Source of the DNA: Epiperipatus broadwayi
Lineage: Eukaryota > Onychophora > Udeonychophora > Euonychophora > Peripatidae
NCBI GenBank assembly: GCA_028023455.1
Contig: JAQFVV010000022.1
Location: 5,609,998 to 5,673,997, forward strand
Length of the DNA stretch: 64,000 nucleotides
Direction: 5' to 3'
The notes beneath the pieces were generated by a model. The model made no database searches, had not been told where the DNA came from, and saw nothing but the letters and a program-made list of their open reading frames with translations. The position numbers and the translations under genes are program-made. Of this stretch, positions 12,119 to 22,801 are shown one piece after another (position 1 is the first letter of the stretch; each line of letters opens with the position of its first letter).

Positions 12119-13930
12119 AAACTTGCAAAGAATGCGCTCTTTATTATATCAATAAAAAGAGTGACAAAAATATGATATTCTTTACAAGATTGTTAAAATG
12201 ACTTCAGTAAATGTGATTCGTGAATTGATATATTATGTGCACTCAGAATTAGATTATCTACTAACAATTAATATATAAACAAATTTAACATAATGTATAA
12301 AAATGTAATAATAAAATAACTGACTTAGCAGTCAATTAAAACATTGATTGATAAGAATTCTCTAAAATATAACAATGGTTAAAAATTATATACAATTTAC
12401 ACACTTGGAAAGGAGTTAAAGCATTGGAAATTTGATTGTTTTTACACTATACTTTGTTCATCATATATATATGTGCAAGAGTGTGTGTGTAAATGTGAAA
12501 TATTTTACATACCTTTATTCATTTGTATGCAGGCCTATAAACATAACTTGTTCACTAGGAAATATAAGTGTAATAATCACAACAATAATGTACACAATGA
12601 TTATTATTTTATATATAAGTGCAGGCAGTTAATGTTTTATAGGTATACTTAGATAAAAAGTAAAAAAAAACAATCGTTCTTATTGGGCTTTTCAATTACT
12701 TACTGGCAAGGTTTGAGCATTTTTCTTCATTGGTTTATCCTCTAGCTAAAAATAGAGAGATACTCGTTTACAATCAATATTTCACTTTAATATATAGAAA
12801 TGTAATAAATGACTTGTCTATCAATTAAGACATTGATTGATGAGAATGGTTTGAGTATAAAAAAAGTATTTCATTATACTTATTTGTAGCATATTTTTAG
12901 TTACTGATTGATATAAAGACATTATATATATAATTTATCCCCCCCTCCCCAAATAGTGTACTATGAATAGTAAGTAATTCAATCTATTTATTTTACTTTA
13001 GTGCTATTTATTAAGCTTGGTTAATCAGTAGACATTAGATAAAAGTATTACATCCATATCCCAATCAGCCAGAAACTAGTTCAGGGATTTGCAAATTATA
13101 CTGCCATCTAGTATCAACTATTTGAAAGAAAAATTCTACACTTAATTGAACTTTGAAAAAGCATTGGTTTTACCCAAACCAGATCTGAATTTAAGGTCAT
13201 GGACTCAGCAGATGTGTACAACTACTAACCATAAGGCTATTAATATATAGATTTATTTGTAATAATATATAAAAAATAATAATAGTGTATAATATCATAT
13301 GTAACACAAAGCTTCACTTTAAAAATCAGATCTCTAAATTAATGTAAAATGAGCCTCTTACATATATTTTTGAACCATAAATAACAACTATTCAATTTTT
13401 AGTACAACTTAAAAGTTAATGTTGAAGTTTTGATTTCTGCTAACATTTATTATTTCAGTAATAAATGCTTGTACATGGGTTTATAATGTCGTTTTCAAAA
13501 TGTTATACACATTACTTCTTATTCACTATATTTATAATGTACATGTACCTTAATGATTAGAATACATTTATGTGTAAATATAATTAATACAAAAACAAAA
13601 AAATATTGCAAATATAATCATAATAAAGTAGGCCACCTATTGAGAGCTTGAATAATCAATAGACACTGGTTGTTAGAATTATATCCAAATACCAATTGCC
13701 ATAAACTGGTCTAGGGATTTTCAAATATTACTATTATCTAGTGTTTATTGATTACTCGACTTTTAATAGTTGACTCTGGGATAGAGTAAATAGAGTGAAT
13801 TACTGTTTTCCAAGCAAATGTTAATAATAAGTTAATAAAAATCATGTGATTTATTGTTTAATAATATCATAAGTTTCATAAAAATAATTTTATATAACAT
13901 GTGTGAACTCACTTTGTTGTGACATCATCA
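12119..13930. repeat. Diverged direct repeats in AT-rich DNA
   Basis: Two pairs of old direct repeats are visible. About 12275-12370 matches 12785-12855, sharing ATTAARACATTGATTGATRA. About 13010-13120 matches 13640-13750, sharing an R-like AAACTRGTYYAGGGATTT and CATCTAGT. The remainder is AT-rich with no gene recognised. The second pair resembles a degraded R repeat that has lost the CTGATGA half. Confidence 0.45.
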
Positions 13931-15031
13931 TTTTAATCATTATTAATTCACTGTAGAATAAAGGTTTCTCTAAATTAATTTAGTAACTCCAATCTATAAT
14001 TTCTCTTCTCCACATAACTTCAAAAAGTTTCCTATTACATTTTTCTATGTTACATGTGGTCTTTTTGATATCTTTTATGATATTTCATAATCCAGTTCAA
14101 GACTTCTTTCCATGTATTATCATCACTTCTAGCAATATATTCATCCTAATTCCATTTAAGCTTTTTAATATTTTTAATGACATCCATAATATCTGATTGT
14201 TTTTTCACGTGTATTTTATCTTTGATTTCTCTTGCTATTCTCAGTGTATTTTTCTCTATACTTCCTTTTTTTTTCTGCTTAAAATCTTTGTGTTTTGCTT
14301 ACATTAAACATACAACTGTTAGATTTATAACTATAATACTGGGAAAAAATACATATTTGAAGCCTTTGTTTTTTCAAGTGAATAACACTTTTAATATTAA
14401 ATTATTTCTATCAAAAAAAAATCTCAATCCAAATTTAATTCTGGGTTTAATTTCATACATTATGTTTTCATATATATTAATAATCTGACATTTTTTCCAA
14501 TTCATTACAATAATTTTTTTCTCTCTCTCTTTTTTTTTTTTAAAGCCATTGTATATTACTTTTGCCTAATAGTTCTCATGACATTTTCTGGAAATATGGA
14601 AGCATTATTTGTGAAAAAGTCACACCATTTAAAAATTTTTCTTTATTTATTTCTATTCTTTTAGTCATCAGTTTTAATCCACAAAGTATTGTCTTCAAAA
14701 CAGCTGTAAAAACTTTAATAGATATGAAAATCATCCTGTGATAGTTTCAGCATAATAGTACAATGGTCGAGTATTAGACTCTGAATTTCATAATTCATTG
14801 ATTATGGCACAGTTCTGTTATCTTTAATGTGTAAGCTTCTTATGAATTCCTAAACAAAATCATTGGATTATTTTTTTATCACTATTGATTCAATAAATAT
14901 TATTCAAAACTTGACAATATTTTAGATTTATGTCTTTATGTGCAAAAGTTTTTTATTATCATTGAGATGCTTATAGAATTAAATACTTTTTATAATCAAC
15001 TAATTTAAAATAAAATATCAATTTACAATAG

Positions 15032-15540
15032 ACAACACAGGTTAGTAATTACACAATGTTTTGAGTAGCATTATTCTCCATTCTTCTTCAAGTGTTGCTG
15101 GCCTGAAATGCACAGTAACAGTATTCACATAGTGTTTTCCTGAATATGATAGTGCTCTAGTTGTATTTTTATATTGGACTATTTCCATCATCTAATATGT
15201 GTATTGAATGTCTTTAGAAAAATTTAATTTTATTTAAATATTCCAAACACATTCAGCTGTTAGTAATAGCACATCAAACAGGTTAGTATATGCACAATGT
15301 TTTGAGAGGTATTATTCTCTCCTCTTCAGGTGTTACTGGCCTAACCAGTAACAGTATTAGCATGGGATTTGAACCTGGATCCTTAGATTTTTGATTATTG
15401 AATTTTAAGGTAATGCTCTAACCAACTGAGTCATCCTGCCAAAGGCAACCATCAGTAGAAATTTCATATACTTCTCTATGAGGCTCCTCCTGATTTCTCC
15501 ATTTTTTCCTAAGAGCAAAGTTAATTAAATAGTCAACAAA
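15032..15540 (-). repeat. PLE terminal repeat, inverted left arm
   Basis: On the minus strand it reads like the right arm: end of the PLE coding region (KWRNQEEPHR-like), a tRNA-like stretch with GGCAGGATGACTCAGTTGG and GGTTCAAATCCC, then a hammerhead-like CTGAAGA...CTCTC-AAAACATTG motif near 15350-15300. A second partial copy of that last motif lies near 15090-15045. Confidence 0.7.
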
Positions 15541-15544
15541 AAGA

Positions 15545-15990
15545 ACCATCAAAAGAAAAAACAATTATTGGTACTGCAGTGTACCCATATATTCCAAAAA
15601 TAGCATAACAAATTAAGGAAAATCTGTAATCAGTATAACATCAGAACAGCTTTCCAGAGCCATTCCACACTATGAGGAATTGTAATATCTACAAAGCCTA
15701 AACTTGAAATGCTGAAAAGAAAAAACTGCATTTATGAAATACCATGTGAATGTGGAAGAAGATATATTGGTGAGATCAGTTGTATCATTGAAAAGCACTT
15801 GCAAGAACATAAACAGATATGTCTAAAATAGCAGATTATATATGTACCAATGAACATGTTCAATTGGGAAAATACAAAAATATTGGATAGAGAAGAAAAG
15901 GTGCAAAGAAGAAAATTTAAAGAAACTGCTTACATAACAATGGCAAAAATCCCATAGGACAACCTAAGGTGACTATACATAATGTAGGGA
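15545..15990 (+). pseudogene. GIY-YIG endonuclease remnant of a Penelope-like element
   Basis: The conserved stretch IYEIPCECGRRYIGEISCII (about 15733-15792) matches the PLE C-terminal GIY-YIG domain. The E-HLQEHK segment follows (about 15795-15815). Upstream, TAVYPYIPKIA resembles the linker before this domain. The endonuclease nicks target DNA for target-primed reverse transcription. Stops such as the TAG near 15829 break the frame, and no RT precedes it. Confident for family; function is lost. Confidence 0.8.
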
Positions 15991-16082
15991 AACCACTAAT
16001 CATCTTTGCTCTTAGGGAAAAGTGGAGAAATCAGAAGGAACCTCATAGATAATTATATGAAATTTCTACTGACTGTTACCTT

Positions 16083-16160
16083 TGGCAGGATGGCTCAGTT
16101 GGTTAGAGCATTACTTTAAATTTCAAGAATCTATGGATCCAGGTTCGAATCCCATGCTAA
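16083..16160 (+). repeat. tRNA-like segment in the PLE right arm
   Basis: An A-box-like GATGGCTCAGTTGGTTAGAG and a B box GGTTCGAATCCC lie at plausible tRNA spacing, followed by CATGC. It is repeated in inverted orientation in the left arm (about 15435-15360) and in degraded form at 50645-50705. It is therefore part of the repeat, not an independent tRNA gene. Confidence 0.6.
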
Positions 16161-16364
16161 TACTGTCACTTGTCAGGCTAGCAACACCTGAAAAAGAGGG
16201 GAGAATAATATCTTTCGAAACATTGTGCATATACTAACCTGTTTGATATGCTATTACTAACAGTTGAATGTATTTGGAATATTTAAATAAAACATTCAAT
16301 ACGCATATTAGATGATGGAAATAGTCTAATATAAAAATACAATTATTCACATAGAAGTCAAACT

Positions 16365-16490
16365 TGCACCTTTAGATTCTTAAATATCAAATGCTTTAAC
16401 CAACTGAGCATATTTGACAGAATTCAGTTAGTTAAAGCATTTGCTTCAAATTTAAAATTCAAGAATCTAAAGGTGCAAATTCTACTTTTA
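16365..16490. repeat. Hairpin inside the PLE right arm
   Basis: AACTTGCACCTTTAGATTCTT and its reverse complement near 16460-16485 form a perfect-looking foldback of about 55-bp arms. It is absent from the left arm, so it is a later small insertion or rearrangement. Confidence 0.6.
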
Positions 16491-17871
16491 TGAGAATACT
16501 GTAACTGTGCATATCAGGCCAGCAATACCTGAAGAAGAGTGGAGAATAATAATACTCGAAACATTGTGTAATTACTAACCTGTGTTGTCATTCAATTTAC
16601 AATCATTGATAACTTCCATATCTTTTTTAAGACTTATCTATGACCTATTGTTCCACAACCATTTTAAGATCTATATTATTCTTTTGTTGTTTGAATTTAA
16701 TATTGTTTATAGATGAGTTGCAACGATGTTTATAAAGATTTTGAATATAACTAGCAAAAAACTAATAGATTGCTAAATTTTAATATATTTCTTTCATCTT
16801 TTTTAAACATCAGTATGCCTACACATTCTACTAATCACTTAGTATATTTTCATCTTTTAAACATTAAACTTTGCCAATAATTTCTCTAATTTTTTCTTCT
16901 TTTTTTTAAATAATAATTTAATCATTTCCTGAAACTTTTTTAGTTTTCACAGATTTTATTGCATAACTTTTTTTTTTTTTTTCATGTGTCAAATGCGTTT
17001 GCATTTAAAAAACTTGAAATTTCAAATGGCATTAAGATTATAAGGTCTACTTAGTTTTCTTATTTTTATTACTATATAATACTTTATAAAATTTATCCAC
17101 ATACTACACAATGTTCTTTAGTCATAATTCCATTTTATTTTGTTACCAAAACAACTCTGTCTAGTACCAGGATGTGGTTTATATTTTTGAGAATTTTCCT
17201 CTCTTATACATTTTTCTTAACACTTTGATGTTAAATGTTTTTATTATCATTAAATCTTTTTTTATATAATTTTATCAAATTCTAAATGTTTGATTCTTCT
17301 AAGTGGGGCCTTTTAAAATATATTACATTAAGTTCCAATGAAAATTTCTGGTTAATAATGCTTTTCTTGTGCCAAATATTGATGGGTGTACTTCTTAATG
17401 AAAGTATCAGTTATCGATCTTTTTCAAGTTTGAACTATTTTCAAAATCTGAATATTTCAAAATGATCTACAAGGTTAGTTTGAATTCAATAGAATTTTCT
17501 CACCATTGAGAATAATTTAATAACGTTTGCCTTTCTGACTTTGCATTTACACATGGCTTAAATATCGCTTATTGATTTTCACTTTCTTTGATGAATCTAT
17601 TAAGATGACAGTTTGGAAATACATATTTTCTACCAGTTAAAATATGATCTAACTGTTGTAATTTCATTAAAATACTTCTATGTCCATTAGTGCTTTTGGT
17701 TTTTTTTTTAAAGAAATGAATTCATAATATAATTTTTTCTCGTTCAGCTAAGATCACAAATTTAGATATTCTCTCATTTCTGTTTTTAAAGACATTTACC
17801 TACAGCACTTTTATCTATTAATTATTTTTCTATTCTAACATTGTAGTCTCCCATGACAATTATAAACTTAT

Positions 17872-18145
17872 TAAACCATCAAACATCACATGATCACCAT
17901 TGTTTATGCTTACACAAAAAGGTGACTTCTGGAGAGTTGCATTATTTCCTAAGATCTAGGTGCAGTGCTCTCAGATCCAAGAATCCTCACTGATGAAAGC
18001 CACAAGCTAGAAACTAGTCTGAGGTTATTGGATGAGTATGCACTAGACAGGGACTTTATGCACACCTTCTTGCATCCATTGATCACTCTGGCTTGCACTA
18101 AGTGGCACTACTGTATAGAGTTTTGCCTCTGTGGTAATTTTAAAC
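17872..18145 (+). repeat. R-family repeat, copy 1
   Basis: Starts near AAACATCACATGATCACCAT and ends near AGAGTTTTGCCTCTG. It abuts the 5' part of LINE copy A. The R unit recurs at 20835-21297, 21298-21712, 22335-22790, 48600-49060, 49905-50150 and 59388-59580. Copy 1 carries the best-preserved hammerhead core of the family. The long reading frame across it (17965-18318) is not supported as a gene. Confidence 0.75.
17971..18036 (+). ncRNA. Candidate type I hammerhead ribozyme, R copy 1
   Basis: CCTCA (17985-17989) lies directly before CTGATGA (17990-17996). Stem II is AGC/GCT around CACAA, with an A-A opposition at its base. GAAA is at 18010-18013. Stem III is two base pairs (AC/GT) with a TA loop, and the cleavage base is C at 18019. 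TGAGG (18020-18024) pairs perfectly with CCTCA. A second helix, ATCCAA (17975-17980) with TTGGAT (18028-18033), sits across an internal loop. Short stem III and an internal loop in stem I are known traits of metazoan retroelement hammerheads. The A-A opposition is the weak point. Confidence 0.62.
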
Positions 18146-19299
18146 TGTTGCTTGGTTTAAACAAAAGCATTTTCTATGATATAAAAAGCTCCATCATCGC
18201 AATGACAACTTATTGGTGCATAAATCTAAAATCTCTGCATTTGATATCCTTCATTATGATGAATGTCTTACTATTCTATGTAATGTGCATAACATTGTCC
18301 TTTTATTTTTACTTATAATGAAACTTATTTTATTGGTGCTTTCGGTGTTTGGGCTTTTACAGTAAAGCACATGTCCACATTTTCTTCTAAGTTTACAAAA
18401 TATGATAATGTTCCATTTAATATTTAACAGTTTATCTTTTAGTTCATGTAGAAAATTTATCTACAATTGCTGCTAATTCTCAAGTTAAGGATCTGTAATT
18501 GTAGATATTAAAAATCATCATAAAGTGGTAGATTAGATCTGCAGCCAGAAGATTCTTAGCATCCTTTCATTGCCTTTGATCTGTAATCCTCTATCTTCAC
18601 TGATGATTTTACAACCTCCAGAAAGTGAGGCCAGTATTTATCTTTCATAGTTGTAAATACAAAAAAAAAAAAAAATCAGAATATGCCTCTTTATTTTGCC
18701 TTCAAGAAAATCCAAACAAGAGTTTAGTTAAAACCTGTCAAGTATCATGGAAAAAATAAATCATGATGTCTTGATAGTCTTAAACTTTAAAACAAAATCC
18801 AGTAAAGTCACCGTACTGACTGATTTATACCGGAAAACAGCTCATTCATGTTTATTTATCAAGTAAAAAAGCAAATGGTTACAAGCATTTTAATGACAAG
18901 AATATTTTTAATGAACATTGAGAATTTTCTTTCTTCGGTTTTTTAACATTTTGAAAAGGAATGAAAAACTATTTTAGTTAAGAGAAAACTTTTTGCGGGA
19001 TATCTATCTTTATATATATATAATATAAATAAAAATGTCTGTTAATTAAAAACTATTGAAATAATAAATAAATGGTAATTACCTATTATATGCAGTCTTT
19101 CAATTTGCTGAAGTACTTTAGGTTAATTCCTTAACCCTCCTCAACTGCCATCAAATTCAAAAAACAATGAAAGCAAACATCATCAACCCAAGTCCCATGA
19201 ATACATTAGCAACTTGTCAATTAATTATATTCAGTCTATCAGAAGTATATTCTCTTATTCTTCTCTTTCACTTTCTTTGCATATCTTCATATAATCATA
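18146..19299. other. AT-rich stretch, nothing recognised
   Basis: No supported gene or named repeat. A poly-A run at about 18661-18674 and some GC-richer sequence near 18540-18650 may mark an old retro-insertion, but I cannot assign it. Confidence 0.35.
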
Positions 19300-19546
19300 T
19301 ATATATATATATATATATTGCTTTTAACACTTCTTTCATATACTCTTCAATGCAAACAAATTTTCTTAAAAACTTCTTTATTTTCCTTACATTTTAATTA
19401 AAGCAGAGAAGAAGATTAGAGCTCTGCTCTGATGAAGACTGCTGGACAATCAAAACTGTAAGGAAAATAAAGAAGTTTTTAAGAAAATTTGTTTGCATTG
19501 AAGTGTATATGAAAGAAGTGTTATAAGCAATATATATATATTCAGT
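19300..19546. repeat. T foldback element with hammerhead-like loop
   Basis: The inverted arms 19301-19394 and 19457-19545 pair almost perfectly, for example AATGCAAACAAATTTTCTTA with its complement. The about 60-bp loop reads GAGCTCTGCT, CTGATGA (19429-19435), GACTG-CTGGA-CAATC, then AAAAC (19452-19456). That is the hammerhead-like order seen in many PLE termini, but with an extra A before stem II, G12 changed to A and no clear stem I. TA dinucleotide runs lie at both outer ends. Confidence 0.6.
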
Positions 19547-19589
19547 TTATTTCTATTTATTAATATTGCCTCCTTATTTTTTCTTTTAT

Positions 19590-20830
19590 TAATCTGTTCT
19601 TGAGTTTAGTTAGTAGTAGTCCAAAGGATTTCATGACAGATAAATGGCTACAGGAAATCTGTTTTTTAGAATGTATAATAAGTTTTAAAATATTCCCTAC
19701 TGCCAGTATTTTTAATATGTGAAAAATGTTTACAATATCTGCCTTCTCTATGCCTATAAAGTTTTCTATTTCTCACAACACTTAATGGGTTAATGTTATT
19801 TTAAAGTTGTATTTCTCCAATATAATATATTTTGGAATTCGTAACTTGAAAATATTGAAGTTTGGTTTTACATTCCCAGCTATTATGCAAATTAGACATT
19901 CTTAAATTGTCTACTGTTGGTTTAACACCATATTTTGCTATTTTAATTTTTTGATACTTTTTTTTTCTTTTCTTTCCTTCTTTTTTTAGATGTCTTGAAT
20001 ATTTTTTATAATCTCTTTTTCCTCTTTATGTGCATTTCTAGAAATTAAATAAATATCTCTAGAAATATTTTGCTTTAAAGATTTTTTCCCCACAATTAAA
20101 AATACATGTTATCTTTTTCTCCCTAAATCTTCAGATTTAAAATCTAAATATTGGCTATCTTTGCCTTTTGTTTTTATTTCAGACATTTTTTTTTATTACT
20201 CAATGTTTTTTTTATTTATAAGACTTGGATTCAATCTGAAATAAAGTATTAGTTTTTATATTTTTATTTTGGAATATATTGTCAAAATGGCTACCATTTT
20301 CTTCCTTAAAGGGGAATCAGGTTTATTTTTCAGTTTTACATTTCAATTTTACAAGTATTCATTTTTGACTCAATATTATTCTTCAGTCCCTTGTTTTGCA
20401 TGTGTGTGTTTTTATCTACTAACTATTTTTTCATCTTTTACTTTTATTTTGACAGTCAAGATTTTGCTTCAATATTTTATCATTACTGTGAACATCATAA
20501 CTGCTCACTCTTAATTTATTTAAATTACTTACTTTATTTCCAATAGATGTTTTTCCAAGATCATTGTAGCAGATTTTCTCTTAATGCAGCTATTAGTTAC
20601 TGTCAAAATAAATACTTATATAGCTTCCAGATATGTATTCACTATTCCAGTGAGGTTTCTGCATTACATATGTTTGAATTAACTTTAATGCTGTAGAGTC
20701 ACTGTTACTATTCCAGCTATCTCTCACATCACTATTTGATTTGTCAGCATTTTCACATTCAGAGCTACTACCAGAAAAATCTTCATTCCCACTTTATGAA
20801 TCAGATTTTAATTAGCTGAACAATCATAAC
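19590..20830 (-). pseudogene. Unidentified decayed coding remnant
   Basis: The minus strand gives an acidic, Ser-rich stretch (SGNEDFSGSSSECENADK, about 20800-20745, and SDVRDSWNSNSDSTALKL after it). Further down is a basic stretch (RHLKKEGKKRKKKYQ-like, near 20010-19960), and near 19750-19690 LYRHREGRYCKHFSHIKN. The order acidic then basic looks protein-coding, but frames change repeatedly. It sits directly downstream, on the same strand, of R copy 2, so it may be the coding part of the element whose terminal repeat is R. I do not recognise the family. Confidence 0.3.
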
Positions 20831-20834
20831 TCTT

Positions 20835-21297
20835 TGGTTTAACACAGAGGAAAAACTCTCCACATCGTAATACCACTCAGTGCAAGCCAGAGTAATCAAT
20901 GGATTCAAGAAGATTTGTGCATAAAATTTTATCTAGTGCCTATTCATCCATTACCCCTAGACTGGTTTCTCAGTTGTGGCTTTCATCAATGAGGAGTCTT
21001 GGATCTGAGGGCACTGCACCTAGACTTTAGGTTCTAATGCAGTTTTCCAGAAACCATCTTTTATCTTTTCAGTTAACTATAAAGTTTTGAGGCTAAAATG
21101 AAAACGTCATAATGTTTCTGACTCAAGCTCATTCACTTATGTAGTCATATAGATCTCAACTCAGTTTAACATCTATACATTTTGGTGTCTTTGGTTCTTT
21201 AATAACCACAATCACCATAATACTATTGGCAGAATTAATATTAAACCATTAAATATCACATAATCACCATTCTTTATACGTACACAAGTTGTTAACG
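20835..21297 (-). repeat. R-family repeat, copy 2
   Basis: Minus-oriented, nearly full-length unit. Its core on the minus strand is TTGATGA (C3 changed), AAGCCACAACTGA, GAAA, CCAGTC, with ATCCAA and ATGGAT in the outer stem I positions. It is followed immediately by the foldback copy at 21298. Their shared border sequence, ATCACCATTCTTTATRC-like, marks the unit end. Confidence 0.7.
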
Positions 21298-21712
21298 TAG
21301 AAGTAAATCTCTCCATATAGTAGCACCATTCAGTGCAAATAAGATTAATCAATGGATGCAAGAAGGTTTATGCATAAAATCCCCATCTAGTGCCTATTCA
21401 TTCTTCCCAGACTAGTTTCTAGCTTGTGTCTTGAGAGTTGCATTAGATTCTAAGATCTAGCTGCAGTGCTCTCAAATCCAAAACTCCTCACTGATGAAAA
21501 TCACAATCTAGACACTAGTCTGGGGATAATTGAAGAGAAGGTACTAGATGGGGATTGTATGCACAAATCTTCTTGTATCCATTGATTACTTTGGCTTGCA
21601 TTGAGTGATGCTACTGTATGGAGAGTTTTGCTTTTATATTAATAGCTTGTGTAAGCATAAAGAATGGTGACCACGTGATGTTTAGTGGTTTAATTGATTT
21701 AATGATCACTGG
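21298..21712. repeat. R-family head-to-head foldback
   Basis: A truncated minus-oriented R arm (about 21305-21425) is joined to a plus-oriented R unit (about 21428-21712). The plus unit has CTCCTCA (21484-21490), CTGATGA (21491-21497), then GACA in place of GAAA and ACTAGTCTGGGG. The ribozyme is expected to be dead, but the structure shows that R units occur as inverted dimers, like PLE pseudo-LTRs. Confidence 0.65.
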
Positions 21713-22334
21713 ATTCTTCCTTGACTACATTACACTATTGGCAAGCTAGATTAATAAATTGACCAAAAATGGTTTGTTATTGTCAAAAAAATGGTTTCTA
21801 AACTACTATTGAAATACTTAACTAAAATTAGGTTATAAATATTTAACAATTTTATTATTATTCAGAATATTATTGATAAATGTAAACTAAGAACTTGAAT
21901 TTGAATCTAAGCAGAATAAAATATATAAATCTTCCAGGTTATAATCAAGCTTGGATTTTTTTAGGTATATCTTCCATATTCATTTCATTCTAATCATAAA
22001 CTATTGATATATAAATGGATATCAAGATATTTTCACCTATAAGATAAAATTGCAAGTGAAATCTGCTTGAATCCAGAAATTGGCATCTATTTAATAAACA
22101 CATTCTGCACCACTTCTTCTATCAATGAATTATATTTAGCACATTTTCAAATCTTCTAACAATATCTTCAATATTATTACTAATCCCAAATAATGACAAG
22201 ATCTTTTGAAATTGAATGGAGTTAATACAATATCCTGGAAATATGGTTTAACATATTCCAGTATATTTCAACAACAATATGAATCATTTGCTTCTTGTCC
22301 ATAGTATAATAAAATTTAATCAAAAATATTATTT
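21713..22334. other. AT-rich stretch, nothing recognised
   Basis: No gene, RNA or repeat recognised. The base composition is like its surroundings. Confidence 0.35.
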
Positions 22335-22790
22335 AATTAGATAATTGATTTTTTGCCAGAAGGCTTGTGCATAAAATCCCTATCTAGTGCCTACTCATTC
22401 AATATCAGTTTCTAGCTTGTGGCTTTCATCAGTGAGGAGCCTTGGATCTGAGAGCACTGCACCTAGATTTTAGGATCTAATGCGACCCTCCAGCAGCCAC
22501 CTTTTATCTCTACTTAACTACAAAACTATGAGAATCAAATTGAAAACATAAAAATATTTTCAATCTAAGCTCATTAGCTTATATAGTCATATAGGTCTGA
22601 ATTCAGTTCAGCACCCATACATTTTGGTGTCTTTAGCTCTTTAACAACCATAGCCACAACTATCCTATTAGGCAGGATTGGTATTAAACCACTGAACATC
22701 ACATGATCAACATTTATTATATGCTTGCTCATAACTATTATTAAACAGGCAACTACTGTATGGAAAGTTTTGCCTGTTTAATAATGAATA
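22335..22790 (-). repeat. R-family repeat, copy 4
   Basis: On the minus strand the core reads CTCCTCA, CTGATGA, AAGCCACAAGCTA, GAAAC, then jumps to TGATATTGAATGAG. The stem III/cleavage region AGTC and the inner stem I partner are deleted. The unit end carries a small hairpin, ATTAAACAGGCAA...TTGCCTGTTTAAT (22740-22785). Confidence 0.65.
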
Positions 22791-22801
22791 AGAATACTTG
22801 G

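Larger units (their letters stand above)
15030..16591 (+). mobile_element. Penelope-like element fragment with inverted terminal arms
   Basis: A GIY-YIG-containing segment (about 15545-15990) is enclosed by inverted copies of one terminal sequence. The left arm (15032-about 15540) is reverse-oriented and the right arm (about 15990-16588) is forward. The outermost ends match over about 90 bp, starting ACAACACAGGTTAGTAATTA. Flanks carry a 12-bp direct repeat, TCAATTTACAAT (15018-15029 and 16592-16603), so the whole structure looks like one insertion into the surrounding LINE. Inverted or tandem pseudo-LTRs are a known feature of Penelope-like elements. The RT is absent, so it is non-autonomous. 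Confidence 0.78.
13935..17880 (-). pseudogene. RTE-type LINE (copy A), decayed and interrupted
   Basis: Reading the minus strand, an endonuclease part comes first with IVMGDYNVRIEK (about 17862-17827), carrying the GD(F/Y)N motif of APE-type endonucleases. It is followed by an HILTGRKYVFP-like stretch near 17630. RT-region remnants come after, and then a C-terminal part with KKLKWN and RSDDNTWKEV near 14160-14100. The C-terminal text is the (W)GH-ARR-DDNRW motif of craniofacial-development-protein-2-like LINE proteins. Many stops and frameshifts are present. A PLE copy is inserted at 15030-16591 and a short poly-T/SINE-like scrap lies near 16970. Confidence 0.75.

Noticed and set aside
14755-14820. 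Another tRNA-like segment (ACAATGGTCGAGTATTAGAC)
   Set aside because: Only the A-box half is convincing; the B-box region is too degraded to call.
16083-16160. Independent tRNA gene
   Set aside because: A and B boxes are good, but the same segment recurs inside other copies of the PLE arm and the acceptor ends do not pair. It is a repeat component.
17965-18318. A 117-residue frame as a protein gene
   Set aside because: Its first half is the R repeat, including the ribozyme core, and other R copies do not keep the frame open.
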